Numbered from the stretch's first letter, positions 37,619 through 47,483 are shown. The stretch: DNA of 64,000 bases from Candidatus Saccharimonadota bacterium (GCA_946893605.1 OX335598.1:496001-560000); one strand, 5' to 3'. Numbers and translations: made by a program. The notes: a model not told the origin generated them from the letters alone.

Positions 37619-38119
37619 TTAATCACCCAAGCCCTCAACACTTATATGAACACCATTGTTATACTTATCGTTTAGTATAACGCTAACCCAGAGAAAGTAT
37701 TCCCTACCCTCTATATCTTTATATCCTACAAAATATTCCACCCCAGATCTCTCTTTGTCTAGCTTCCAGCCAGAATCTTCAGCGTATCGTTGCAGTCTAT
37801 TTAACAAATCACTCACCGACTCATTCTGGGGCATCTCATAATATCTATCAACTGATAGAGATGTACTCTTTTTTAAAAATCCGCGTTCTGTAGGTATGCG
37901 ATGTCTTTCGCGTGACGATTTCAGCTTTAAGCCCAAAACGCCCTTTTCAGCCATTGGATCTCGTGCCATATTCCACGCTTCCACATACGCCGGCAGCCAA
38001 GTTAAAAAATTGACCAGCCACAAACCAGCCAAAATTCCTATCAAAATTATAAATCGTCGTAGCCAGCGCTCAGCTTTAGAGTTCTTAACTGGTGATGTCG
38101 TTGCTTGTTTTTTGCCCAT
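37619..38119 (-). CDS. Single-pass membrane protein before the SGNH/VWA gene
   Basis: 166 residues, not recognised. Basic N terminus, one helix (FIILIGILAGLWLVNFL), then ~110 extracytoplasmic residues with alternating charged strands. SD AGGAG before ATG. Its stop lies two bases past the ATG of the large surface protein, so they share a transcript and may act together. Confidence 0.65.
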   Translation of the reverse strand: MGKKQATTSPVKNSKAERWLRRFIILIGILAGLWLVNFLTWLPAYVEAWNMARDPMAEKGVLGLKLKSSRERHRIPTERGFLKKSTSLSVDRYYEMPQNESVSDLLNRLQRYAEDSGWKLDKERSGVEYFVGYKDIEGREYFLWVSVILNDKYNNGVHISVEGLGD

Positions 38120-38181
38120 GGCGGCTCCTAGTTAAGTTTGTCTGGTTTTATTAAAGCACAAAAAGCCGAAGAATACGATAA

Positions 38182-39177
38182 CTATCTTCCCAAATGTCGC
38201 TTTGCCTTAATCGTCACTCGACGGCCACGCGGCGTACGCTCAATAAAACCAATTTGTAGCAAATATGGTTCATAAAAATCCTCAATTGTTGTCGCTTCGT
38301 CACCAGTTAACGCGGCGATAGTCGTTAGCCCCACGGGATTATCACCATAATTTTCCAGAATCGACTGCAATAAATTACGATCAGCCGGATCCAAGCCCAA
38401 CTCATCCACTTCCAACATCTCCAAAGCGTTGGTTGTAGTTTTTACATCAATTATTCCGTCGCCATTAACATCGGCGTAGTCACGGACGCGCTTAAGAAGC
38501 CTGTTGGCAATACGTGGCGTCAAGCGCGCTCGTGTCGACAACAGATCCGCCGCTTCACTTCGAATTGACGATTCCAAAATCTTCGCACTACGCGTCACGA
38601 TTTTCGCAATATCCTCTGGCGTGTAAAATTCCAAACGATAAATATGCCCGAACCTATCACGCAAAGGTGCTGCCAAACTTCCGGTTCGCGTCGTCGCACC
38701 AATCACCGTAAATCGCGGCAAATCTAATCGAATTGATCGCGCTGCCGGACCTTTTCCAATCACGATATCCAGTTTGAAATCTTCCATTGCGGAATATAAA
38801 ATTTCCTCAACCGACCGACCCAACCGATGAATCTCATCGATAAACAGAATATCGCCATCAGACAAATTAGTTAAAATCGATGCCAAGTCGCCCGCTTTTT
38901 CAATTGCTGGACCGCTAGTAATCCGCAGATTCGTGCCCATTTCATTAGCAATCACCGTAGCCATAGTCGTCTTGCCAAGTCCTGGTGGACCATAAAGAAG
39001 TACATGATCTAGCGGTTCGCCACGCTTTTTGGCTGCATCAATTGCCAAACGTAAATTTCTCTTCAATCTCTCTTGGCCAACATACTCAGAAAAACTCTGC
39101 GGACGCAGACTTACCTCAATTCGCTGCTCTTCAGAATCATCATGCGAACTTGTATCAACTATTCTTTCAATTGCCAC
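38182..39177 (-). CDS. ruvB: Holliday junction helicase RuvB
   Basis: 331 residues. Walker [19 protein letters not shown], Walker [18 protein letters not shown], sensor 1 [13 protein letters not shown], and the C-terminal winged helix ([15 protein letters not shown]). GTG start at 39177; the TAG stop of the preceding gene overlaps it by one base. It therefore depends on translation of the DUF262 gene rather than following ruvA directly. Confidence 0.96.
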   Translation of the reverse strand: MAIERIVDTSSHDDSEEQRIEVSLRPQSFSEYVGQERLKRNLRLAIDAAKKRGEPLDHVLLYGPPGLGKTTMATVIANEMGTNLRITSGPAIEKAGDLASILTNLSDGDILFIDEIHRLGRSVEEILYSAMEDFKLDIVIGKGPAARSIRLDLPRFTVIGATTRTGSLAAPLRDRFGHIYRLEFYTPEDIAKIVTRSAKILESSIRSEAADLLSTRARLTPRIANRLLKRVRDYADVNGDGIIDVKTTTNALEMLEVDELGLDPADRNLLQSILENYGDNPVGLTTIAALTGDEATTIEDFYEPYLLQIGFIERTPRGRRVTIKAKRHLGR

Positions 39178-40979
39178 TATAAGCTCCTGTAATATTCTTT
39201 CAGCATCTTAGCCATCAGCCGCTGCCGCTGTTTTAAAAATTCTTCATAATCAACGGCTACCGCCTTCATTAATAAAATTGGGACTGCATTATCACCAAAG
39301 TTGCTTTTTAGTTCATCCTCGCTAGTAATATCACTGTGATGGTCATTTTTACTACTTAAAATATCGTTTAAGTAATCGCGAGGAGCTAAATCTCCGACTG
39401 AAATATTTATATCATTGCGCAGATGCACAAAATTAGCAATTCTATTGTATTTAGTTTTATCATAGCCATGCTTAACTAAATAATTTTTAGGAAAAATGTG
39501 ATGCACGTCATCAGTCGCTAAATCTCTGGCAATATTACTTTTTGACAAGAAGCCTTGCTTTAGTAATTTATTCTGCGCCGCGACAAACATATGCCAAAAT
39601 GGATTATTTATCGTCGGCTTATCAAGCTCGTCAACCAATGTTGAGTCCCAAAATATATCAGCCAGCTCCTGCTTTTCCAGCGTAGCAACAAATTTAGCCA
39701 AATCTCCAGGATTTTGAATCCGTTTAATATCCTGCTCAAACTTAGTTTCAAAACTGCCGGAATGGCGACCAGTCAATAACGAAATTGCCAGCAATCTACG
39801 AACTAGCGAATTAGCTTCGGCATGATTTTCGTCAATATCAAATAGCCGCAGGTACATTGCATAAGCGTAATTAACTGCATTGCGAGCAATCAACATACTA
39901 GTTCCATCATAACCGCTACCGCGCAAAATGTTTTGCACAAAATGCTTAAATTTATTTTCGTTTGTAAATTGGTACAAGCCCTTCTCAAGCTTTCGAAAGG
40001 ACTCGTCGGCAATTTCTTTTTCATCCTGGCGAGTTTCAAAATTACGACCCGAAAGCAATGCCACGATATCACCAAGTTTACCCTTGCAAACTGCGTCAAA
40101 CCAACAACCCGAATAATATCATTATACGATGGATCATACGAGTCTGCATCTGTTTCATTTTTTAAGCCAAGATATTTTCGTAAAATAATCAGTTTTAGCA
40201 AATTCTGTATCGTTTTCCTTAATAATTTCAAACTGCTCAAGAACCAACCGACAGATGTGCAAAATAATCAATAAATTTACGGAGTTTCATGCCCATTTCA
40301 TCGCCTGGCTCGTTCTCATAAACCGCAATTTTACTCATCGCAAAATCGGCATTACTAAGATTAACACCACTAGCATTAATTCGGACAAATATTTCATTTA
40401 CTATATTGATGTCCAAAGACGGACTAAGCTGGATTTCACCAATTTGCTTATTTTTAATTTGGATCAAACGATTAAGCACGTATTAACTTCTTGGCGCGTT
40501 AACGACGGATTTTTTGCTACATATTCTTCAACAAACGTCAGCGTATCATAGCCATTTACCATCACTTCAGCAATATCACTAATCCATTCTTTACCGCGAA
40601 TAGTTGAAACTGTACGAGTACGAAATTCCTCAGTCAGCGGATTAAACGATATAGCAATCCGTTTTTTCTTATATTTTTTATCTATCACATCAAGCCCGCT
40701 CATCGCTGCTCTGAGCGCAGTGATACGTTGCTGGCCATCAATCAAAATACGCTTGCCCTGCGATGTCGACCCATCCTTCAGTTTCACGTCCGGGTTTTGC
40801 CAGGTAATAATATAGCCGACTGGATAGCCTTGATATAACGAATCCATCAAATCGCGTACCTGCCAACTCATCCATACAAACGGCCGCTGGATCTCCGGAA
40901 TAGCAATTGCACCGCTTTCTACCCAGGCCAGAATAGTACTAATTGGCGTTTGATTAAGAGAAAATTTTGTATCTTCCAT
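39177..40979 (-). CDS. DUF262/HNH (GmrSD-like) protein inside the ruv cluster (four frame breaks)
   Basis: About 600 residues if repaired. N-terminal DUF262 ParB-like fold: [32 protein letters not shown] and the nucleotide-binding motif [12 protein letters not shown]. The C-terminal region has [12 protein letters not shown] followed by [15 protein letters not shown], an HNH/DUF1524-like nuclease motif. This pairing is that of GmrSD-type type IV restriction enzymes. Frame changes near 40478, 40253, 40165 and 40090. Start Met 40979, 6 bases after TATAAT. Four breaks in 1.8 kb is dense, so it could be a decaying gene or a bad stretch of sequence. Confidence 0.78.
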
Positions 40980-40985
40980 ATATCC

Positions 40986-40991
40986 ATTATA
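40986..40991 (-). promoter_or_regulatory. -10 box, leaderless DUF262 gene
   Basis: TATAAT, 6 bases, ATG at 40979; it would also drive ruvB. Confidence 0.6.
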
Positions 40992-41114
40992 GCATCCTGA
41001 GAATAAGATCCACGCTAAGACGTAGTAGTAATCACCCTTCAAGTGCCTCCCAACAAATCCAAAAACACAAACTTCATAAACAACATCACGAGCTAAATAT
41101 TTCAAATAAAAGAC

Positions 41115-41689
41115 CTAGTTCTTCAAAGCCTCAGTCACTCGCTGGGCTGTCGGCAAATTAGCATCGACATTTTCAAGCGCCTTAGTGGCATCCGCTAATG
41201 TATAGCCCAGAGCCATAAGCGCCTCCAGAGCTTCATCTGAGGTGTTTAATTCAGTCTGTAGCGGAGCTTCCGTTCGACCATAATGAGTCGGTAAACCAAC
41301 TTTATCACTCAAATCAACCACCACTCGCTCGGCGGTTTTTTTGCCGACGCCAGTGGCCTTTTGCACAAAACCACTGTCAGCATTAGCAATAGCATTGCGT
41401 ACTTGCTCGGCATCACCCAAGCTCAAAATAGCCAGCGCCGCCTTCGGGCCAACCCCTGAACCGTGATTAGCATCTCAAACAATTTTTTCGCTGCCAAACT
41501 AGAAAAGCCAAACAATTCCTCCGACTGTTCGCGCACGTGATGATAAGTATAAAATTTTACTTCTTGATCTAATATCACCGCGTCAAAATCATTAGTCGCC
41601 ACACTAACTTCATATCCAACACCATGAACATCAATGACTAACGAGCCGTTAAACTTCTCAGCAACTTTTCCAAAAACATGTGCAATCAT
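41115..41689 (-). CDS. ruvA: Holliday junction protein RuvA (one frame break)
   Basis: OB-fold N-domain (MIAHVFGKVAEKFNGSLVID), HhH region around ITVQGVGPKAALAIL and ATGVGKKTAERVVVDL, and the C-terminal RuvB-binding domain (DEALEALMALGYTLADATKAL). The frame breaks near 41435-41450; adding one G restores QGVGPKAAL. About 191 residues. TATAAT 6 bases before ATG. Confidence 0.92.
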
Positions 41690-41695
41690 ATTTCA

Positions 41696-41701
41696 ATTAT
41701 A
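41696..41701 (-). promoter_or_regulatory. -10 box, leaderless ruvA
   Basis: TATAAT, 6 bases, ATG at 41689; overlaps the stop of ruvC. Confidence 0.55.
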
Positions 41702-42169
41702 CCCGATTCATCGCCGCGTGTGTAATTGCTGCAGCCAAAGCGTCCGCGCAGTCATCCGGCTTCGGAACATCTTTCAAACCCAAATTAAGGCGCACCATTT
41801 CCTGAACCTGCTTTTTATCGGCCTTTCCATAGCCGGTCAAAGTTTGCTTTATTTGCAACGGTGTATATTCTGCAATCGGCATTCCGGCTTTTCGCCCAGT
41901 TAACATCGCTACACCACGAGCCTCCGCTACAGAAATCGCCGTCGTAACATTACGCGCAAAAAATAGCTTTTCAATCGACATAACATCAGGATTTGTTTCG
42001 GCAATAATCTCTGTTAGGCTATCAAAAATATCTTCAAGCCTTTCGTCAATTGGCGTATGTGCCGGCGTCGTCACAACTCCTGCCGTAACCATCTTGAACT
42101 TGCCACAAGAAAAATCAATCACACCAAACCCTAAAATCCCCGTTCCGGGTCAATCCCGATAATTCTCAT
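41697..42169 (-). CDS. ruvC: Holliday junction resolvase RuvC (one frame break)
   Basis: Starts MRIIGIDP at 42169. A missing base in a G run near 42143 breaks the frame; restored it reads DPGTGILGFGVID with catalytic Asp7. The other acidic residues are in SIEKLFFARN and KPDDCADALAAAI. ~157 residues, normal length. Own TATAAT box. Confidence 0.92.
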
Positions 42170-42175
42170 ATCTTT

Positions 42176-42181
42176 ATTATA
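42176..42181 (-). promoter_or_regulatory. -10 box, leaderless ruvC
   Basis: TATAAT, 6 bases, ATG at 42169. Confidence 0.6.
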
Positions 42182-42185
42182 GCAA

Positions 42186-43988
42186 TTATTTGCCGTTAGC
42201 GGATTTAATGCTTTCGCGGATTTTTCGTACAAATTGCGAAATTTCCCATCGCCATTGCCATACGCCATAACCGACGGCCAGTAAGCTCACGCCGCCAAAC
42301 ACCCACCAACCCCAAGTAGCACCAGCGACTTGCTTAACTTCAGCGGCCGCCGAACCAACGGTCGGCATACTAGCCGATTTTATCTTTCGGCAACGCTTAG
42401 TTTGTGGGTTACGTTCAAATCCTTCTGGGCATTCTTTCGCTATATCGTCAGTGGAGGCAATTTTCTTACATCTGCCTGTCGTCGAATTGCGAAATTGACC
42501 TTCTGGGCAAGGCTTCAAAGTCTTTGCCGCAGCCGATGCGATAGATCGGCATCTACCAGTTTCTTCGCTACGATAATAGCCATCTTTACAGGGCGTAATA
42601 GTTTTTTCCGCTTCATTTTTTCGACAACGGCGAGTTTCCGGATGACGATATTGACCAGCGGGACAAGAAACCTCAATGGGCGGAATAGAAATTTTCACAC
42701 ATCTACCCAGCACATTTCGCTCGTAACCATTCTGACAGTCTGGATATTCCTTAAAGATATTCTCGGAATTTTCAGTTATCGTAAACGTTTGCATCCACTC
42801 ATCATCAATCAAACTCCATGAAGAGCTTTTCGCTAACTTCTCATATTCAGCAGAATCAATTTGCGAGCCAGCCTCGTCTAGTAAATAAACTTTTCCTTTT
42901 GTTTTTGGCAATTTCAGTTTCGTATTTTTTATTTTGATCGTTAAAAATTCGCCAGGATTTAATTCGATGTCATCAATATTTTCACGAACGCCAGAATCGC
43001 CAACCGTCAATTTACAGCCTGTCGTAATGACGGTTTTTTCGCCAGAATTGATAATCTCAATGAACTGTTCATCAACATTCGACGCAATTTCATTCAACTT
43101 CAAACCTTCGCATTTATTCAACTCCTTTGAAGGTTCAGGTTTAGACTCTGGGGTTTTGCAATTTGGTCGCGAATACGGCACAATTTCCTGATTGTTAAGA
43201 TTTTTACCTGACAAAAAATTATTTTTCGAATCAATAATATTTTCACCAACAAAACAGCGCCAAACAATCTTCACACCGCCTTTAATTGGCGAGCCCGCAG
43301 ACTTTGAATTATTACCCCAGCCAACAGTATCTGCGACCGACCCATCCGAGCGCAACAACACGACCGATCCATCATTCTGAGCCAAACCTAAATTATTATC
43401 AAACTTTATGGCGCCTGCCAACATCTTATCGTTCGACAAAACCAAAAATCCGTTCGCCAAGATTACTTCATCCTTGAAAATTTTTCCAACGGTTTCAACT
43501 CCAGATCCAGTGTAATACTCTATTTTCCAACCAGCCAAATTAACATTCTGATTCGTCGGATTATAAATCTCAATGTATTTTTTGTCCTGACTAATCTTTG
43601 AAATAATCTTTGAAATTAATATCGGAGCATTTTCTTCTGTTTTTCCATCTGGATTATCTATTTTTGGCGGCTCAGATTCGGGGTTTGGCTCGGATTTTGA
43701 AGACTCATTGATAGTAGGATTTTCGCTCGGACTATCTATAGACGAATTCTCCGTTGGAGCCTCGGGATTTTCACTTGATTGAGAAGGTGAATTGCTATCG
43801 ATCTGCTCCTTATCAACAACTGAATCTTTCGCTTCCTCAGCCGATTTAAGACTATTATCGACAGTCTGAACGTCATCAACTTTCGACTCTTGAGTAGCAC
43901 TTGAAACACCTTCCGCCAAAACCAACGGCGACGGCATTATTAGTGCCGCGGCTAGTATCATAAGTAGTGTGTTGCGCAAATACTTCAT
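42186..43988 (-). CDS. Surface protein with lamin-tail domains and Cys-rich repeats
   Basis: About 600 residues from Met 43988. Signal peptide (LLMILAAALIMPSPLVLAEG), an acidic Ser/Pro/Glu-rich linker, then a lamin-tail domain (KYIEIYNPTNQNVNLAGWKI...DTVGWGNN) and a second one from ~300 (LKLNEIASNVDEQFIEI). Then five Cys repeats of the form CPxGxxRxxxTxRCRK, a membrane helix (WGWWVFGGVSLLAVGYGVW) and a basic tail. Topology is that of a wall-spanning anchored protein. LTD domains are typical of secreted CPR proteins; ligand unknown. Confidence 0.8.
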   Translation of the reverse strand: MKYLRNTLLMILAAALIMPSPLVLAEGVSSATQESKVDDVQTVDNSLKSAEEAKDSVVDKEQIDSNSPSQSSENPEAPTENSSIDSPSENPTINESSKSEPNPESEPPKIDNPDGKTEENAPILISKIISKISQDKKYIEIYNPTNQNVNLAGWKIEYYTGSGVETVGKIFKDEVILANGFLVLSNDKMLAGAIKFDNNLGLAQNDGSVVLLRSDGSVADTVGWGNNSKSAGSPIKGGVKIVWRCFVGENIIDSKNNFLSGKNLNNQEIVPYSRPNCKTPESKPEPSKELNKCEGLKLNEIASNVDEQFIEIINSGEKTVITTGCKLTVGDSGVRENIDDIELNPGEFLTIKIKNTKLKLPKTKGKVYLLDEAGSQIDSAEYEKLAKSSSWSLIDDEWMQTFTITENSENIFKEYPDCQNGYERNVLGRCVKISIPPIEVSCPAGQYRHPETRRCRKNEAEKTITPCKDGYYRSEETGRCRSIASAAAKTLKPCPEGQFRNSTTGRCKKIASTDDIAKECPEGFERNPQTKRCRKIKSASMPTVGSAAAEVKQVAGATWGWWVFGGVSLLAVGYGVWQWRWEISQFVRKIRESIKSANGK

Positions 43989-44040
43989 GCTCGCTCCTTG
44001 CTTATGGTTAATCATCTTTAGTTTAGCGTACTTTTTGTCA

Positions 44041-44071
44041 AATTAAAAATCGCCCCAAAAAAGGAGCGATT
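44041..44071 (-). terminator. Terminator of yebC
   Basis: AATCGCTCC / GGGGCGATT stem, six-T loop, then TTTAATTT on the minus strand. Confidence 0.7.
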
Positions 44072-44087
44072 CCTTAAAGCGATGATT

Positions 44088-44804
44088 TTATTCCGCCGTG
44101 ATATCCGCATTTGTATGAACATTCACAACGTCATCCAAATCGTCCAACGCATCAATCATCTTCATCAATTTCTGCGCAGTTTCCATGTCGGCAATTTCTA
44201 TCGGCGTATTGGCAATATATCGCAGTTCCGCATCTTTAACCTTCAAGCCCTGTTCAACCAATTTATTTCGCACGCTCGCCAAATCTTTCAACTCCGTATA
44301 CACGATAATTTCGCCGTCTTCCTCGACAGCATCTTCGGCGCCAGCGTCCAAAACCGCTAGCAACAAATCTTCCCCGCTGCCTTCGATAGTAATGACGCCT
44401 TTGCGCGTAAATTGGAACATCACACTACCAGCATCAGCAATTCGCCCGCCATTTTTAACCAACGCAGTTTTTACCTCTGGCAGTGTTCGATTACGATTAT
44501 CTGTCGCTGTTTCAATAATAACACCCACGCCGCCAGGACCATAACCTTCGTAAGCAATTTCCTCCAAAGCCGCCGCACTCTTATCCGCCACTCGGTCAAT
44601 TGCTCGCTGGATGTTTGAGCTAGGCATATTTGCAGCCTTAGCTTTTTCAATTGCCATCGCCAAACTTGAGTTCAGCGCTGGGTCTGTGCCGCCACGTGCT
44701 GCAATAGCAATTTGATTGCCCAATTTCGTAAAAATCGCGCCGCGCTTAGCGTCAACAATCGCTTTTTGTCGGTGAGTTGTAGCCCATTTACTGTGTCCTG
44801 ACAT
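44088..44804 (-). CDS. YebC/PmpR family protein
   Basis: 238 residues: SGHSKWATTHRQKAIVDAKRGAIFTKL at the N terminus, then VIIETATDNRNRTLPEVK and the three-domain YebC layout. The family was named as transcriptional regulators; some members relieve ribosome stalling on polyproline. SD AGGAGA before ATG. Single gene. Confidence 0.93.
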   Translation of the reverse strand: MSGHSKWATTHRQKAIVDAKRGAIFTKLGNQIAIAARGGTDPALNSSLAMAIEKAKAANMPSSNIQRAIDRVADKSAAALEEIAYEGYGPGGVGVIIETATDNRNRTLPEVKTALVKNGGRIADAGSVMFQFTRKGVITIEGSGEDLLLAVLDAGAEDAVEEDGEIIVYTELKDLASVRNKLVEQGLKVKDAELRYIANTPIEIADMETAQKLMKMIDALDDLDDVVNVHTNADITAE

Positions 44805-44851
44805 AATTTCTCCTAAAGTTATTTGCTATTTCAATCTGTTACTATTATACA

Positions 44852-46303
44852 CTACTCCACAATATTTATCTTAGCGAGGTCCAATTTAGTTTGCTTTTTC
44901 ATCCAAATCATTGCCAAAATTAGCGCCACATATAAAACCGCACACTGCCACAAATTGATACTAACTTCCATTTGAGCCCATTCAAATCCAGCCGTCCAAT
45001 TGGTGACTTGAATCATATAGCCAAGTAACCACGTCGTCGGAATTGCAATCAACACGCCAATCATCGGCACAAAAACCATCACACCCGACATAAACGTCAG
45101 CAGCATCGCTAGCGGCACAAACGGCAAAATCAGCATATTCGCAATTAACGCCACATTGCTAATAACCCCAAAACTCATCATAAGTAGCGGCAATGTCATA
45201 ATTTGCGCCGACAAAGTTTCAATTAAAATTTGTCGAAACGCGCCCGGCTCTTTATTGCCAAAAAAGTAAGAATGAAGAAGTGGCGCCAACATGATCACAC
45301 CCGCGAAAGAAGCAAAGCTTAATTGCCAGCCCAAATCACCCCAGCCGAATTGCGGATTTATCAATAGCGTGATTGCTGCCGACACAGGAAGCAAAATCAG
45401 CGGATGAATTGTCCGACCATAATACCACGCCGCCAGACTCAGTCCCGCCACCAAGCCAGCCCTCGACATACTGGGACTTAATCCAGTCACCGCCATAAAA
45501 CCAATTATCATAACAGCCGCGCTGAGCATCGCTAAATATTTTGATCGCTTGGCGAATAATCGTCGCGCTAAACGAACTAAAATTGTCAAATTATAGCCGC
45601 TCGCCACCACGATATGTGTTAATCCGGCAATTTTCAAATTGTCGCTTAATTCAACTGGCATAGCACGCCTTAAGCCCAGTAAAAATCCCAGCCCTAGCGC
45701 AGATTCAGACTCTGGAACGTGAGTGCGAACTCGCCCGGCAAACCAATCACGAACTCCCACCGCCACATCGCCCGGAACGGGTCTTTCGGCACTAATAATT
45801 TTCGCCCGATACACGCTCGCCGAAAAAGCCCCAAATCCCGCCGTCATTTTACCCTTAATTCTCACAATATCACTGCGCTTAATTGAGTTTTTATCTGGCG
45901 TCGTCACCCAAATTTGTCCCGACAATTTTTCATTATTCATCTGCAAATTGCCCAATCTAAGAACCGTTTGACCATTTTTATCGAGATCAGGATCCTCCAA
46001 AACTTGACCTTGGATAATTGCGACTTTTCCGATTAACGAATCATAAACCTCCACGCCTTTTCTGCCGATTTCACCACGCCAAAGACCAATCAAAACTCCA
46101 GAAATAATTGCTAAAATCACAAAAAATCGCCAGCGCCAAATTGCCACAATTACGAAAATAATCAGCCCGACCAATAAAAATAATGGATTCGCCGCAAACG
46201 ACCGCGGTATGTAATGGATGGAAATTACGCCAATTGTCAAACCGAGACACCACACCGCCACCAACCAAGAAATATGCAACTTATTAAATAGCCAACTATT
46301 CAT
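44852..46303 (-). CDS. comEC: ComEC/Rec2 DNA-uptake channel, short form
   Basis: 483 residues. N-terminal helices and a DUF4131/OB-like domain (~60-165), then the competence domain with LGLRRAMPVELSDNLKIAGLTHIVVASGYN and ~8 helices. The C-terminal metallo-beta-lactamase domain of larger ComEC proteins is absent. It would pass single-stranded DNA across the membrane. Start at 46303, 6 bases after TATACT. Confidence 0.88.
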   Translation of the reverse strand: MNSWLFNKLHISWLVAVWCLGLTIGVISIHYIPRSFAANPLFLLVGLIIFVIVAIWRWRFFVILAIISGVLIGLWRGEIGRKGVEVYDSLIGKVAIIQGQVLEDPDLDKNGQTVLRLGNLQMNNEKLSGQIWVTTPDKNSIKRSDIVRIKGKMTAGFGAFSASVYRAKIISAERPVPGDVAVGVRDWFAGRVRTHVPESESALGLGFLLGLRRAMPVELSDNLKIAGLTHIVVASGYNLTILVRLARRLFAKRSKYLAMLSAAVMIIGFMAVTGLSPSMSRAGLVAGLSLAAWYYGRTIHPLILLPVSAAITLLINPQFGWGDLGWQLSFASFAGVIMLAPLLHSYFFGNKEPGAFRQILIETLSAQIMTLPLLMMSFGVISNVALIANMLILPFVPLAMLLTFMSGVMVFVPMIGVLIAIPTTWLLGYMIQVTNWTAGFEWAQMEVSINLWQCAVLYVALILAMIWMKKQTKLDLAKINIVE

Positions 46304-46309
46304 ACTTAA

Positions 46310-46315
46310 AGTATA
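46310..46315 (-). promoter_or_regulatory. -10 box, leaderless comEC
   Basis: TATACT, 6 bases, ATG at 46303. Confidence 0.55.
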
Positions 46316-46332
46316 TCTGTATCTGAAGCCAT

Positions 46333-46356
46333 AAAAAAGACTCCGCCAAGGGAGTC
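46333..46356 (-). terminator. Terminator after tRNA-Lys (TTT)
   Basis: GACTCC / GGAGTC stem with six T on the minus strand. Confidence 0.7.
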
Positions 46357-46367
46357 GATTTCAAATT

Positions 46368-46444
46368 TGGAGGGTCCACCGGGGCTTGAACCCGGGACAC
46401 CCTGCTTAAAAGGCAGGTGCTCTAACCAGCTGAGCTATGGACCC
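46368..46444 (-). tRNA. tRNA-Lys (TTT)
   Basis: Acceptor GGGTCCA/TGGACCC, anticodon stem CCTGC/GCAGG, loop CTTTTAA giving TTT; CCA at 46368-46370. Confidence 0.93.
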
Positions 46445-46491
46445 ATTCGGAATATCCGCTTCCTTCATCCTAGCACAAACCAACACAAAGG

Positions 46492-46971
46492 TCAATGCTT
46501 AGCGAGTTTATGTCCACCAGTATGTAGTGAAAAAATGTCAATTAGACCGCACACCAGACCAAACGTAGCCACATATCGCCAATTATCTGCGAAAATCTTA
46601 TATAGCTCCAGCGCCTGTCCGTCTAATGATATATATTTTCCCAGAGGGACAACCAATAGCGCTGCCGTCAAGAACGCGATTCCCACCGCCGAGACAATTC
46701 TCTCATGTTTTTTCTGATATCTCGGACCACTTAGAAGAAGCATAATTAATGGAATCAACGTTAAGACTAATCCTGAAATTACACCATTTGGCAATAAACC
46801 AGTTTCCAATTTCAAGCCGTCCAACACTCCCGTCAACCAGCCACCCCACCATTCTGATAGTAAAAATCCCGTCGCCAACGACAACGCCAATGGACCGAAT
46901 CTTCGAGATGAAACAAATGCAACCGCAAAAACCGCTACTAAAATTGCTCCAAATAGAATTATCACGCTCAT
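46492..46971 (-). CDS. Polytopic membrane protein, unknown
   Basis: 159 residues with about four or five hydrophobic segments (IILFGAILVAVFAVAFV, GVISGLVLTLIPLIMLLL, GIAFLTAALLVVPL, YVATFGLVCGLIDIF). I see no family signature. Overlaps the DUF192 gene upstream by four bases, so same transcript. Confidence 0.65.
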   Translation of the reverse strand: MSVIILFGAILVAVFAVAFVSSRRFGPLALSLATGFLLSEWWGGWLTGVLDGLKLETGLLPNGVISGLVLTLIPLIMLLLSGPRYQKKHERIVSAVGIAFLTAALLVVPLGKYISLDGQALELYKIFADNWRYVATFGLVCGLIDIFSLHTGGHKLAKH

Positions 46972-47459
46972 TTATCCTCCTCCAAATCAAATTTTACCTG
47001 TGACCCAACTGTAGCGCTCGCCCGCTTAGCAACTCCCGCCTTCACCTCCAATACGTACTTCGCGGGAACTGGTGGCGCATATTTTTCATGCGGCTCAGCA
47101 TCCGGCTTGACGTTATGTTTTACATAGACAACACGCTTTTTATCATTGATCCAAATCATATCGACCGAAAACTTCATATCTTTCATCCACATTTTATGAC
47201 GATCGTTATGGTCAAACACGAACAGCATGGCATAATTCTCATCAATTCCCAACCTTCCAGACAAGCCTTTCCGCTGCGATTCTTCATCATTAGCAATTTC
47301 CGCCCGAAGCATCGTCTTATTAAGGTAAATCATTTCCGTTTTTGGCGAAACCGTTCGAAAAGCATAAAAAATTGCCCCACCAATAACCATCAGCATTCCG
47401 CAGATAAATATCCATTTGATGACAGTTTGAATTACTGTCGAGTGACGAGGCTCGTCCAT
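46968..47459 (-). CDS. DUF192 family protein
   Basis: 163 residues: one N-terminal helix (WIFICGMLMVIGGAIFYAF), then the DUF192 fold with MLRAEIANDEESQRKGLSGR, MLFVFDHNDRHKMWMKDMKF, VDMIWINDKKRV and KYVLEVKAG. Extracytoplasmic; function of the family is unknown. Leaderless promoter upstream. Confidence 0.87.
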   Translation of the reverse strand: MDEPRHSTVIQTVIKWIFICGMLMVIGGAIFYAFRTVSPKTEMIYLNKTMLRAEIANDEESQRKGLSGRLGIDENYAMLFVFDHNDRHKMWMKDMKFSVDMIWINDKKRVVYVKHNVKPDAEPHEKYAPPVPAKYVLEVKAGVAKRASATVGSQVKFDLEEDK

Positions 47460-47465
47460 AAACCT

Positions 47466-47471
47466 ATTATA
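47466..47471 (-). promoter_or_regulatory. -10 box, leaderless DUF192 gene
   Basis: TATAAT, 6 bases, ATG at 47459. Confidence 0.6.
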
Positions 47472-47483
47472 ACAAGTTTATGC

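Noticed and set aside
43040-43990. Low-complexity Ser/Pro/Glu tract as a DNA repeat
   Set aside because: It encodes the acidic linker of the lamin-tail protein; no exact DNA repeat unit is evident.
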